A stretch of DNA of 64,000 bases from Kalaharituber pfeilii (GCA_015179045.1 WHUZ01000027.1:372001-436000), one strand, 5' to 3'; shown: positions 22,232 through 33,272, counted from the stretch's first letter. The notes: generated by a model from the sequence alone, not told the origin. Translations and numbers: made by a program.

Positions 22232-24897
22232 TCGCGAAGTTAGCTATAGACATCTGCAGTCGGCTGCAACTGTACCTGACTCCAATTGCATAAAGTTTTT
22301 AAGTTTTGTACTAGCCTAGAGATGTTCTATGTAAGCATTTCAATATTAGGCATAAGTTTGATGACTGCCCTCATGTCAATACCACAGCTGTGGCTTTGAC
22401 TTGGGCCCAAACGCATGTGTTTGGGCTGCCGCTACAAGATAGACATAAACCTCTGGCTTTGGGTCTTTTAACTGCGTTTTCAAACGCGAACGGCGCTGCA
22501 AAGACGTGGTATATCAGAACAAACGAATGCAGTTCTTCTATACAGCCTAATAGTCGTATCAGTCTCAGCATCCGTAGGCAAGAGCTATTTAGATCCTGAA
22601 AGTGTTACAGTGCCTCAACCAGTCTACACGCTGTAGCGCCCGTTTGGAGAACTACGTCTAAGTACTGGCGCTCGAAATGTACTGACATGCAATATCGAAC
22701 CTAGACCAGTATATTACCGATAATAACCAACCGATGTACTATTTGTTGCACCCAAAGCTGGCTCAGTAGCATTGCGCGCTGCCGTCGATAGGAATACTTG
22801 AACTTTCGGCCCTTGGCGGCTCCATGATATGGAATGCGTGCCTATGCCAGGAGGCCAATCTGAAACTGTGCAACCACATTCTGCCCCGACTCAAATAACC
22901 GGTCTACGGACACTGTCCCTGCTCTTCTGCATATCTTCTCATCCCGTTCTCTTAATAGACCGTCATGCCTTCTGCCGTAGTAGAACGCCATACCCAACTG
23001 TAGCCAGCCTAGACCGGAATAATTTGTGCCGCGCCTACAACGCCAGTCTGAAATTTGCTGCAGCATCAGCCTGCCCGATGCAGCAATATCACCATCCTTC
23101 ATACTGAAACCACCTTCGATTCCAGCCAATCAATCCCCCCGCCCGCCCACCACACCTCGCTTTAGATCCTCTGAGCGCAATATAAGGAAGTAAAATCAAG
23201 CTTTCTCGTCGTGCATCAGCAGGTATTCACTCGGTCCTGACCCTGAATCAATAGAATGACCAGTGTCAAACCATTGAATGGTGGCACGTGCACTGCAAAG
23301 CTTGCCGATCTGCGACGGAGAGAGTTCTAGATTCACAGGGAAGAAATTCCTTGGGGAGGGTTATGCCCTCGCACAGGAGAGTTGCCGCCGACAAAGCGCG
23401 AGCTTGGCGGGAGAGAGGAAAGGGTATAAATACGTAGGCCCCTTCATCCCCATCCCTCGACCCCTGGCCGGCGCGCAAAACCATCAGAACTATACAATCT
23501 CGACTCAGCAACTGCACCAACGAGCTCACCTAGCCCACTTAGACACCATACTGGAACTGCATTAAGCACTGCTCTCGACAGTACATTCAGCACTCGATTC
23601 GACTTTGGACTGAGCCACCGCAACAACTAGTCTCGGAGCCAGCGCAACAACCTCAACAACTGGCTGACATCTACTAACCAGCAACATATCGCCAAGCGCC
23701 GGCCTAGTAAACTTCGGATCAGCACTGAACTCTCCACACAACAACAACCACTCGACTCACAATAGCATTCACCAACACTCGAAGTACCAGGAATTGGATG
23801 CAGGAAGAGACTTGGGAAAGAAGGCGAAAGGGGGAAGTTTGGCATGAGGGAAATTTGGGAAATGGAGGATGGGGGAAAATTGGCAAGAGGGGAAATCGGG
23901 CCTTCGGGGAGTTAGGATGAGGATAGTGGTGGAAATGGGGAAAGCGGAGGACAGAAGGGATACGGGCTCGGCAGTTTGACAAGGATGGCACTCTTTTTCC
24001 CACTGGGTTTTTTGATGAGGCCGGAGTCAGGGGGTGCACAGGGAAGAAGAAAAGATTTATACCAGACTGAGCTACGAACCATATGTAGCAATGATGTTAT
24101 AAAAAGGCAAGGATAGTACTGTTCTCCTGTCAGGATAGTACTTATTATGCGACCATAGAGCATTGCATACTTGAAGTAGTGAACCAGAATATACCTAAAA
24201 TGGCCTATAGACAGTTTTGTTTTCACGTGGCCTGGGTTAAAATTGTGGGCTAGGGTGGATCTTATGCTGAGCCTGTTCTCGTACCCAGTGCTGAGCCAAT
24301 AAGGCAGTGATGGTGTTTATTTTCAAACCACTTTCTCTTGTGCATTCCCTTTTTTCTTTTCTGCTTTATTACTGTTTTAGATTTGAACTCTATTGATAAT
24401 ACAATCTTTTCTGCATTTCCCACTGCATGCTGTGTTTGATATTCGTGGCCAGAGGCCGATCTGACATTTTATATAGATAAAGATGGTGCCAATGGTGTAA
24501 TAAAATTTGGGCATCAATTGCATGAAAAAGTGAATGTCCCTGCAGTACTGACTGGGCATGAGAGTATGCGCAAGGATGTCATATAACCCGGTTCAACCGT
24601 ACGCGTGAGTATCATAGAAAGTGGGGAAAACGTGTTCTCGTGCCCTACGACCTGCCACTTCGGCAATAGTAGTTCATGGGATAGCAGTGATCAAGAGACT
24701 GGGAAATGTTCGGAAGTAGTTGAAGGTGAATAATGAACTGGGTACAAAGATCGCTGGGGCTTGATGGCTGTTGAAGGAAGAGAGGAGGAAGGGAAAGGCA
24801 AGTAGTTCAGTTGTTTATCTGGAGGGGATAGGTAGAACTAGTCAAGTACCAGAGACTCTATACATTAGAGAAAAGAAGTAAAAATAAGATATGTATG
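22232..24897. other. No gene recognised; isolated TATA-like site at 23425-23432
   Basis: Small open frames only. TATAAATA at 23425 is followed by a long CA-rich stretch without an ORF, resembling the leader of a lost gene or an LTR. No closing repeat was found. Confidence 0.35.
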
Positions 24898-25147
24898 TGT
24901 TGGAACCCACGGCTAGCTAAGGTGCACCGCGGTAATGTCCGGTCTCGGGAATTAATGCGGAAATGACAGAGTGGGGACCATGAGGTGGGCCCTTGCACCA
25001 TGCACTTAGCTACAGTGGTATGCAACTTCGTGTTATGTATTTGTTTGTGTATTTATATGAGTCTTAGAAGCGTCATCTTGTATTGGATAGATCATCAAGC
25101 AATTCAGTCTCATTGCATGCCTTACTATCACCCTTATATTTTCTTCA
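24898..25147 (+). repeat. copia 5' LTR
   Basis: It begins TGTTGGAAC, the common start of copia LTRs, and ends in CA directly before the primer-binding site. Length is 250 bp. Confidence 0.7.
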
Positions 25148-25161
25148 GGTTATGAGCCCGG
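25148..25161 (+). other. Primer-binding site for initiator tRNA-Met fragment
   Basis: ggttatgagcccgg is complementary to the anticodon region of initiator tRNA-Met. Many Ty1/copia elements use such a half-tRNA as primer. Its place immediately after the LTR supports both calls. Confidence 0.65.
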
Positions 25162-25184
25162 CTCGTGCCAAATAATCCACCGCA

Positions 25185-25325
25185 CTCAAGCCGCATCTTT
25201 ACCGCACTCCTCGCTCATCGCACTCCCTGCTCCTCGCTCCTCGTACTCCTCGCTTACCGCACTCATCAGCTCGTTGCACTCCTCGCTCGCCGTACTCCTC
25301 GCTCGCCGTACTCCTCGCTTGTTAT
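25185..25325 (+). repeat. Degenerate tandem repeats in the copia leader
   Basis: Variants of cgtactcctcgctcgc / cgcactcctcgct recur about eight times between the primer-binding site and gag. Confidence 0.6.
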
Positions 25326-25351
25326 TCACCTCTTCATTCTACAATGGCTAC

Positions 25352-25411
25352 CCTGCCATGGCCAAGTGCTACAAGCGGGGTTATGTGATTAAAAAAAAAA
25401 AAAAAAAAAAA
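25352..25411 (+). mobile_element. 60-bp LINE family B 3'-end insertion in copia gag
   Basis: The family B tail (cctgccatggcc...gcggggttatgtgatt) plus poly(A) is flanked by a perfect 16-bp duplication, attctacaatggctac (25336-25351 and 25412-25427). The duplication includes the gag start codon, so each side now has an ATG. Confidence 0.85.
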
Positions 25412-25862
25412 ATTCTACAATGGCTACATCTTCTACTGCTACTACTACCTGTTCCACTGTCGCCGAAGTCTATACGAGTAAACATGGTTCACCACTGAAA
25501 ATTACAGGGAATGGCGCTTAGGTGTAAAGTATATTCTCCGCGCTGACCGTTCTTGGGATATTGTACAGGGAATAGAACAACCACCTGCACTCCCTGTCCA
25601 TGCCCCCAATACCAGGCAGGCAGCAATTCTAGAAGCTGAGAGAGTATACGAGTACAGCTTGAATCCTATGAACAGCGCAACTGGTGTGCTGCCTCCACCC
25701 TCTACTGCTCCGCCACCAAGGCAATCCAGGCCTACATTGATGAAGACAGTGAACCCAACATTATCTGGAACACTCTCCAGGACCACTTTGATACCGCAGA
25801 AAGCCGTGTTGAACCCACCTATCTATGTACGCAGTTTGAGTCAGAAAAGCAACAAGAAGGAC

Positions 25863-25934
25863 CCCTCACCATAGCCCTGAGGGCGGAATGCGAGTAATGA
25901 TATATAAAAAAAAAACAAAAAAAACAAAAAACAG
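25863..25934 (+). mobile_element. 72-bp LINE family A 3'-end insertion in copia gag
   Basis: The family A hairpin core (ctcaccatagccctgagggcg...) and an A-rich tail with C interruptions are flanked by gaaggac on both sides. The gag reading resumes after it. Confidence 0.75.
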
Positions 25935-26672
25935 GAAGGACAATCAATCAATCAATACATCAGTGTCCTACTAGACTACCAGTCTCAACTGGCCCACTCA
26001 GAAAACCAAAAGATTGCTGATGGCGCTCTTATCACCTACTTACAATAGTACGTCCAACCTTCGAACATATTGTCGACATAATTCTGAGCCAACCTGCTGA
26101 GCTCCAGACACGAGCCTGAGCACATGTATTCAATAGTTTGGGCACCTATGAGAAACGAAAGCAGCTTAGGACGGTTGATAATGCAGGAGCACTTGCAGCT
26201 AACACCAAGCCCAACTGTGTTAATAAACAACATAAGCACAACAGCTTCAAGGATAAGAAGAAAGGTCACAGTCACTACAATAAAAGAAACCATCGGAATG
26301 AGGCCAGTACTCATGGACCCAAATGTACTGCAGTAGTATGCTGGTACTGCACAAGAGAAGAGTATAAGGAGGAAGACTGCAAAGTCAAGAAGAAGGCAAA
26401 TGAGGTCAAAAATAGACGGAAAAAACTAACTCAGATGAAGGCCCCTCAAATGTCAAGCTGGCAAGAGTCTACACTACCACAAAGGCCTCTATAACTAGAG
26501 CGGCTCTCAGCAACAGCCAGATAAAACCTGGTAGATTGGTTCTGGTGCTTCTGACCACATGTGTTCTACCTTATCGGATTTCACCAGCTACAAAAGACTA
26601 GCCAAACCACGTACTGTACTACTAGGTGACAATTACTCCTATAGCTACCAACCAGTACTATATGTACCAGAC

Positions 26673-26706
<34 letters not shown>

Positions 26707-26772
26707 CATTACTCGCATGCCGCTCTATGGGCTATGGCGAGATTAGTTACATGTAGTAGAAAGCAAAATTAA

Positions 26773-28292
26773 TTTTTTTTTTTTTTTTTTTTATATCAGT
26801 ACTCGCATGCCGCCCTATGGGCTATGGCGAGGTGTTTTATTAAAATAAATGAAAGAAGAAATAAGCACTAAGTACATGTATTGCCCGCGGTGTTCATGCA
26901 TGATGCGGGTAAGAAGTCCCAAAATTGTGTCCGTGACCTGTTTACTTCCTCCCTCTCTCTGTCTCGTACACATTCGCCCGTAACCACCTTCCTCCGAGCC
27001 TAACTTTCCCGATGTCCGTTGGTTTTTCCAGGTATACTACCACGGAGCTTGTCACTTTGCCTTCTTCCATTAGGATTGTCTCCTTCCGTAGCCATCTGAT
27101 CCCTGTTGTCTTGCCTATGTCTTTGTTGGATGCCTCCAACCATCTTCGGACATTCCCCAAGTCTTTCCTCAGGGCTATGCCGTGTACGACAATGCCTTGT
27201 CTCGAGGTGGTATTGTCGGGGCAGGTCGGGGGGCGGGATCTGGCTTTGGGAAGTGGGGTCGAGGTCCGGGGGCGGGGATGGGATGTTGATGGTTCCGGTG
27301 TCGGTGGTTTGGGGTTTTGGGTAGTGGCGGGCGTGCTGCCTGCCGGTGTGTCCACCGGGTCTGTTGCGGCAATCTTCTTTGCCTCCCTGTCACTTAACTG
27401 GCGCTTGATGGCATATGCATCCTGATTGGACGGCATCTTGCCTTTGCGCTTCTTAGTCTGGCTTGGGGGGGGGGCGGGGGCAGAAGCGGCGGGTGGGTTT
27501 TCTGTTCCCGGGTCCTCCGAGAACACGGTGTTGATGGGGCTGAACCCCAATGGCTGTGGAGGCAATGGCGCCGGGGATGGTGGTGGAGGCTCGGGGGGTG
27601 CGGCACTCAGCCAGCTGGGTCGGGGGTCGCCCGGATCCCCTGTGAAGACCTGTATAGTCGCATCGTCGTTGAAGCGAACTGCCAGGACTGATCCGTCAAT
27701 TGGTTTGTCTCCGTCCATCCCGAGACCCCACAGTGCGAGGAGGATCGAGCCCCAGAACGTTGGCTGGTGGTCATGCAACAAATCGTGCGTCAGTTCTTCC
27801 CAGTCTGGTATCCGGATTCGGGGCCACGAATTCAGCCATTCGAAGGGAGTAAGGTGGAGGTCCACCGGAGTCGGCGGGAGGGAGGCGGTCCTTTCGGCGT
27901 GTGGCGGTGGCGGAGGGGGGGACGCGATCCTCATCGGCGGAGGGGAGGCAGTCCTCTTGGCGGGTGGAGGTGGTGGAGGGGGGGACGCTGGGGAGGCGAT
28001 CCTTTGTTTTTCTTTCCCTTCGGCATTTGATTGGTGGGAGGGCGGTGTTTCGCGGTCTCCTATTGGGTCTTGGCGTGGGGTTTGTGTGGTGGCAACACGA
28101 TGGTGAGCTGAAAATTTCCTCAAAGTTTCGCCCCGGGGGGAAACTTGTGGGTTATGGTATTTGGAAATGAAAATTAGATCAAAAGACTCAGCTCGCTGAG
28201 AGCTTTCGATCTATGTGATTTTCGCTGGGGGGGACGTTGTGGTTGTGGAGTCGTTCCCAAACGCTCGTCCTGAGGTGGTTGTTGTTGGTGAA
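26773..28292 (-). mobile_element. Nested LINE A derivative: 5' UTR + ORF1 + 3' tail, no ORF2
   Basis: A perfect 13-bp duplication, aaagcaaaattaa, flanks it (26760-26772 and 28293-28305), which proves insertion into the 3' UTR of the older LINE. The copy holds a 5' leader, an ORF1 and a 3' end with the family A hairpin and poly(A), but no reverse transcriptase. It is therefore an internally deleted, non-autonomous LINE that was nevertheless mobilised. Confidence 0.82.
26942..28123 (-). CDS. LINE ORF1 (gag-like), C-terminally truncated
   Basis: 393-aa frame. The first ~250 residues are Pro-rich low-complexity sequence with basic patches. The C-terminal ~90 residues (HGIALRKDLGNVRRWLEASN...VVYLEKPTDIGKVRLGGRWL) form the conserved RNA-binding fold of fungal LINE ORF1 proteins. 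In that family CCHC zinc knuckles normally follow. Here the frame stops right after the fold (YETERGRK) and 3' UTR begins, so the deletion that removed ORF2 also removed the knuckles. Function in RNP formation is inferred from the family. Confidence 0.7.
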   Translation of the reverse strand: MRKFSAHHRVATTQTPRQDPIGDRETPPSHQSNAEGKEKQRIASPASPPPPPPPAKRTASPPPMRIASPPPPPPHAERTASLPPTPVDLHLTPFEWLNSWPRIRIPDWEELTHDLLHDHQPTFWGSILLALWGLGMDGDKPIDGSVLAVRFNDDATIQVFTGDPGDPRPSWLSAAPPEPPPPSPAPLPPQPLGFSPINTVFSEDPGTENPPAASAPAPPPSQTKKRKGKMPSNQDAYAIKRQLSDREAKKIAATDPVDTPAGSTPATTQNPKPPTPEPSTSHPRPRTSTPLPKARSRPPTCPDNTTSRQGIVVHGIALRKDLGNVRRWLEASNKDIGKTTGIRWLRKETILMEEGKVTSSVVVYLEKPTDIGKVRLGGRWLRANVYETERGRK

Positions 28293-28439
28293 AAAGCAAA
28301 ATTAAGGAAGTAGTCTCCGTCGCCCGTAATCAATTATATATTGGAAGTCAGGGATAGGAAAATTTCCGTCAATAGTAGGAAACAGTCAGTAGTGAGGAAA
28401 ATAAGAGAAAGAAATCGAAGATAGCTATAGTTCCGCCCA

Positions 28440-30828
28440 TTCTGGAATATCTATCAAAGGGTCCTGGTCCGTGCTCTTGGGTGGCTTAATTAGATCTGCC
28501 ATCCCTCCTGGCCATTTTCTTTTCCATATCCTACACCTGTTGAGCACGTGTGTGGTGGATTCCTGCTCTTCTCCACACCATCGGCTTTCCGGGCTATCTA
28601 CTTTGGCAATTGTGTGTTGCCACTCTCTCAGCCCCTTGCCCCCAGTATGCCTGATAGTGTTAATACTCTTCTTCCCAGCCTTGTTAGTGGTCGGTAGCTG
28701 AGTTCCTGTCGGTTCCTCTCCGCAACTCTCCAGGTTCTGGATAGCTGATGTGTTCCTGCTTTAGTTATGATTTCGTCCTGATAATGGAGGTGTGTGCCTA
28801 TCTTTGCCACTCTGTCTGCTTCCGTGTTCCCCGTGACCCCTTTGTGACTTTTCACCCACATTATTGCCACATCGAGGTCACCTTTCCGGGCTCTCACCTC
28901 CCATTTCTCCCTGACCAGTTGTGCGGCGCCCTCGTGTGTGGAATCTCCCCGTGCTATGTTTTGAAGCTTGGTGATGGCCACCTTGGAGTCTGTGACTATT
29001 AGCAGCTCTCCTTCTTGGTGGTCTAATGCTTCGCCCATAGCTATGAGCTCTGCGTCATTGACCATGCTCTGTGTACCTAGATATAGTGATGTGGAGTGGC
29101 CGTTTCTGTATGTCCTGGAGCCAGTGAGGTTGTTGATTGGGCTCCCGTCCGTGTAGAAGGTGTGCCAGCCCTCATCTTCTGTGTCTGCTATGGTCTCCTC
29201 CTAGTCCTCCTTGTCAGTGCCTGCTGGAAGGGTGGGTAGGATTACTAATGGGAGAGGGAGTCTATGGTTTAGGGATCCTCTCAGGTGCCGGCTGTCCTGT
29301 GTCTCTTTTCGTAGTAGCGGTTCGTTGGGGAAGCGTAGGGCCCGCGCCTCTACTCTCCTTTGTTCTCCTTCTATGAATGTGTGTGTCGATTCTAGGTTTG
29401 CTAGTCCCTCCACTAGGTCTCGCCTCGTGCCCCACGGGGCGACGGTGATCTTTTGGGCAACCCCGTACTGCCACTTCTGCAGTTCTCTTGCTTTTGTGTC
29501 CTGCTGGGCTCCCTTTGCATAGTCTTACCATGCCCAGCAGCTCCATGTGGCGATGCTGTGGGCTGCGCTAGTATACATCTGGCGTTTCTTGTCCGGGGTT
29601 AGGTGGGTTAGTCTTACCACTACAATCCATGCGGCTTTGCCGAGTTGTAGGCATTTCCTGTGGTGTTCCTGAAACTTCATTTCCCAGTCCACAGTTAGTC
29701 CCACTAGTCTGTATAAAGGCCCCTTTACCCCCACTATTAAGGTCTCGGACTTGTTGGGGTCAATTTTGAAACCGTGAGTTGCCGCCTCGGAGGTGAGGAC
29801 TGTTCCGTGGGCCTTAATAGCTTGCCAGAGTTTTGGAAGTGATGGATGTGATATCACACTGTGGAAGTCATTCACATAGGGCCGAGTGAAATTCCTTTGT
29901 TCTGTCCTCTCAACTACTGTTGCTACGCGTATTAGGAATAGGACAGGAGATAATGGCGACCCTTGTGGGGTGCCATCCATCATTCTGCCTTTAGCGCACT
30001 TCCGTCCGTCCCACACCATATTGAAGTCATTTGGCATTAGGAACGCCTTCACGAAGCTTGCAAGGTTAGCATTGATTGTTCTTATGCGTGCTACTACTCT
30101 GTCCCTTCTGAGGAAGTTGAATGCTGACTTTATGTCATCTCCAACCAATGCTACCCAGTGGTTCTTTTTGAGTCTGTTATTCATTTCCTTCAATGTTTGA
30201 CACTGTAAGTCCTCTGCTCTCTGGTGGTGTCTTCCTCTGAGTTGTGTGTCTCGGAAGAAGTCATCCTGTTTCTGTAACATGTTAGCTATGACCTTCTGTC
30301 CCAATTTGGCCACTGTATTGAGTAGGGTTATGGGTCTCCAGCTGCCTAGTTGGTCCCTTGGTCTCCCTTTTTTAGTATCATCACTACATCAAAACCTCTT
30401 GCGAAATCGTAGTTGCCATTGATGTAGTCCACTACCTTTTCTCTTACCACTGTCCAAAGGGTCGTGCCTTTCAACAACTTCAGGAGTCCATACTGTATGC
30501 CATCTGGTCCCGGGGCAGATCTGGATTTGGTTCTTGAAAGGGCTTTGTCTATTGCTATTCTGGCTTGTTCCCTGTCCTTCGTGAGTCCTGTGGGGAGAGC
30601 AGTGGGGGTTGGTTGGTTCTGTCCTTCTATGATGAAGTTGTGTTTTATTAGGATGTCTGCAGTTTCCTTGTCGCTTCCTTGGATCCCCATTAGATCCCTC
30701 TGTCGGAAAGGGTCCCTTGCTAGTCTGAACACATCCTAAGGTGAGGTTGTCCTTTCTTCCTCGAGGAAGTTTTCCCAGTACTCTTTCTTCTTATCTCTTA
30801 TTATTTCTCTCAGTATCCTCCTCGCCCT
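28440..30828 (-). pseudogene. LINE ORF2: reverse transcriptase and RNase H, broken
   Basis: Pieces in order: an N-terminal RT part at 30346-30828 (SAPGPDGIQYGLLKLL), the RT palm at 29525-30313 with GTPQGSPLSPVLF, a linker, and RNase H at about 28628-29200 (TFYTDGS, DAELIAMGEAL, VTDSKVAI, WVKSHKGVTGNTEADRVAK). The CCHC-like end follows at 28440-28600. The catalytic box reads YVND where YxDD is expected (around 29870); the Asp-to-Asn codon change is a G-to-A transition. Several frameshifts and an in-frame stop near 30735 break the frame. It is inactive as written. Confidence 0.8.
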
Positions 30829-31202
30829 AGTCGGTGGCAGGTGCGACCGGCAAAGCCGGAGCCCGCCACCCACGAAGGAGCCCTGGTGGGAGCGATCCAA
30901 CCAAGGGAAGAGGAAGTAACCTTCGTAGACATACCTCCTAAAACCAACTGACTGTCTGCTACCAGGTTAACGAACTGGCCCAAATGTGCAAGTGCTAGCG
31001 TGAGAGACAGGTCACCCCTCGTAAGCAGTCACAGGAGTGGCTAGGTTAAGTGACCGGGATGTGCAGGATTGGGTGTGCATAGTCAGGGCAGAATGGATTT
31101 GCATAGCTGGGCGTCACCAGAATGTGTAGTACTATTCTGATGTCCGGAATGTGCAGCACCGACTTTGCATAGCTGGAGCTCTCCCGCAGACCTATTGGTT
31201 AA
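30829..31202. other. No gene recognised
   Basis: Junction sequence between the truncated LINE 5' end and the next solo LTR. It contains repeated gaatgtg(c/t)ag and tttgcatagctgg motifs. Confidence 0.4.
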
Positions 31203-31629
31203 TGTCACGGGCCTACCCAGAAAGGCTGGGGATATCCACCTGAGTTGACCCGTAAGGCTGCTAGTGACCATTCGGCCTGATCAACCGATAGCTACAGCAG
31301 GGAAATACAATTGACAGGTCGGGTCACGGAAGTGTATCACAAGCGGAGCGCATGGTTGAGTGAGTTGCGCCACTGGGTGGCAAGAGTATGCGTAGGCTTG
31401 TTGTGCACAGCCTCAGGCATTGTTATTGATTGTTAAGCATTGCTATTGATTGTTAAGCATTGATATCGATTGTTAAGCATAGATAGCATAAGCAATAGAA
31501 CATACAGAGGGCATGCGCGGGGAGCTGGCTATATAAGGAGGGCCTTCTGCCTTCGAGAGATGGTCAAGCTTCAAGCGTTGTCCTAAGTTACACCCTCACT
31601 TTAGCTATATCATCGTAGACTCCGTAACA
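31203..31629 (+). mobile_element. Solo LTR, 427 bp
   Basis: It starts TGTCACGG and ends CCGTAACA, the same ends as 16558-16794 and 56539-57281 with one mismatch. The flanks are GTTAA and GTTAG, a 5-bp duplication with one transition. Inside are three 20-bp repeats and a TATATAAGG at about 31539-31547. It lies about 220 bp upstream of the secreted-protein pseudogene and could act as its promoter. Confidence 0.62.
31417..31476 (+). repeat. Three 20-bp tandem repeats inside the LTR
   Basis: Units gcattgttattgattgttaa, gcattgctattgattgttaa and gcattgatatcgattgttaa lie just upstream of the LTR TATA box, a position typical of enhancer-like repeats. Confidence 0.75.
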
Positions 31630-31852
31630 GTTAGTTGGGTAGAGGACTGGTCACTGAGAGTACGTGCACCTCTATCCAAGAGGACTACTTTCAGGATTAG
31701 GATACCTGGCGAGACACTGTGGGCCATGGTAGTCACAACTGCAGACAGATCAACCTCAAGGGCCTGGAAAGCTACAAGTTTGATCTAGCAGTGGACTAGC
31801 CTTGGTAGCCGGAAGGAAGCTTGAAAACCTCTGAGTCCAAAGCATATTCAAA

Positions 31853-32562
31853 ATGAAGTTCACCACTGCCTTCCTCGCTCTTGCTTTCTCTGCCGTTGCT
31901 GTCAACGCCTTGGTCATCCCAGCAGCTGAGCTCAACGCCCGTGATATCCAGGTTGCAGACTCGACTCTTGCCAAACGCGAGGCAGCTGCAGCTCCTGCTG
32001 CAGCACCAGAGCCTGCTGTGGACTCCGCTGCCCCAGTCGATGATGAAGACGTCCTGAGATCCCAGAGGATGAGAACGATGTTGTGAAGCTCGCTGACCCT
32101 GAGGATGAGGCTTTCCTCCGCAGCCTTGCTGATCTGACAGAAGAGGATGGTGATGATGATGTTGCACTGGACCGCCGTGACTACATTTTTTTTTTTTTTT
32201 TTTTTATATCATTACTCGCATGCCGCCCAATGGGCTATGGCGAGGAGTGACTACATTGAGAGACGTGGTATTGTTGACAAACTTGTTAGGATCCTCCTCA
32301 AGAAGATCAGCAAGACATCTCTCGCCAAAAAGGTTTGGAATACGCTTGGTGGTACTCTCGGAGGTCCATCACAAAGTACTTGAAGAGCAAGGCCAAGACC
32401 CTGAAACAAATCACCAAAGCGGACAGGAAATGGCTCGGTGGCAAGATTAAGAGTGCTTTGAAGAAGGTCTTGAAGAGCATCATTGGCAGCTGGGCAGCTG
32501 GTAAGGTGTTGGGAATTGTTACCCCATGGGTGGTGGATCTCATCCTCAAAATTATCTACTAA
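31853..32562 (+). pseudogene. Broken gene for a secreted, lysine-rich pre-pro-protein of unknown function
   Basis: It opens with a clear signal peptide (MKFTTAFLALAFSAVAVNA). An acidic/Ala-rich pro-region carries a Kex2-type site, KR followed by EA, as in fungal pro-peptides; two further Arg-Arg pairs occur later. The last ~75 codons, before the stop at 32560-32562, encode a strongly basic, amphipathic, Lys-rich segment with a hydrophobic end. The frame is broken in three places: near 32050-32060 (1 nt), at the 60-bp LINE insertion 32187-32246 (adds 70 bp with its duplication), and near 32335-32375. I do not recognise a family. A basic secreted peptide could act on membranes or nucleic acids, but that is only inference. 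Coding flavour persists on both sides of each break, so loss looks recent. Confidence 0.65.
32187..32246 (-). mobile_element. 60-bp LINE family A 3'-end insertion in the secreted-protein gene
   Basis: Poly(T) then the complement of the family A hairpin core. Flanked by gtgactacat at 32177-32186 and 32247-32256. The insertion plus duplication shifts the frame. Confidence 0.88.
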
Positions 32563-33260
32563 ATGCGATGTGAGGTTGCGAGTGGTAAGTTGAAACCAAT
32601 ATAGACACGATTCTTTGAACAAATACTGACTTTAGAATGATAGGACATGACAAGCTACAACAACAGTCAACTGTTCAACCTGCCACTGCACAATTGTACA
32701 ATCGGAAGTATGCTCAAGACGAAGGATGATATTGGAATACAGACAACCAACCACATAGTCTGCAATGGACTCCCGTTTTCCTATTCTTCGTTTCATGAAT
32801 TTAGACTTTTCTGTTCATTCTCACTTGTTCTGGAGGAATATACAAAAAAAGAACGTTGGATTTTAATTTGGATCTGGGATCTGGTTTTTTTGGCGGTTAT
32901 TGGTTTCCTTGTTTTCCTGATTTCACTGCATGTTTACACCGTTTCCTTCTGCTAGTGTCTCAAAGGCAGGATTCCTACTATTGAGGATTTTGATTAAATG
33001 GTAATAGGAATAAGGGATAATTTGATGAAATTGGAGGAATTTGAATACCAGAACTCGCATGTACCAGCCGCGCAGGCCATCCACAGCACCAGCGAAAAAC
33101 CGCAGCATCAGCGCAAGACGAGATTGACAGTATCTCGGCGCATCTTTTAAGTCACCGCATCGTGTTCCCAGAGAATCTGATAGCTGTTCCAGAATGTCCA
33201 CATTGTCCACATCATCCCCATTCTCCTGTTTTCTACCTACCTGAGCGCTCCCACTTCCCC
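32563..33260. other. No gene recognised
   Basis: 3' flank of the pseudogene grading into LINE B-derived sequence on the minus strand. No conserved product seen. Confidence 0.4.
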
Positions 33261-33272
33261 TACCCCTCCAGG

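Larger units (their letters stand above)
24898..26675 (+). mobile_element. Ty1/copia retrotransposon, 5' part (LTR, gag, start of pol), degenerate
   Basis: In order: a 5' LTR, a primer-binding site, a tandem-repeat leader, a gag frame and the start of pol. Gag begins MATSSTATTTCSTVAEVY, then a UBN2-like region (AYIDEDSEPNIIWNTLQDHF in one frame). Next comes a damaged zinc knuckle, CWYCTREEYKEEDC, where the expected His is Tyr. The protease segment is GSGASDHMCSTLSDF, with Gly where the catalytic Asp of D-S/T-G-A should be (26538-26540). Several frameshifts and two small LINE insertions break gag. A LINE replaces everything downstream; no 3' LTR was found. Confidence 0.82.
26676..30828 (-). 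mobile_element. LINE family A, 5'-truncated, interrupted by a second LINE A copy
   Basis: On the minus strand the element runs from about 30828 (5' truncation) through reverse transcriptase and RNase H to the 3' UTR at 28305. It is split there by the insertion 26773-28292. It resumes at 26772 and ends in the family A tail and poly(A) (26676-26701). RT-RNase H order and a C-terminal CCHC-like motif fit the Tad1-type LINEs of fungi. It abuts copia sequence at 26675. I found no clear target duplication for this outer copy. Confidence 0.8.

Noticed and set aside
27426..28106. Long Gly-rich plus-strand frame
   Set aside because: Antisense image of the Pro-rich LINE ORF1; no independent coding signal.
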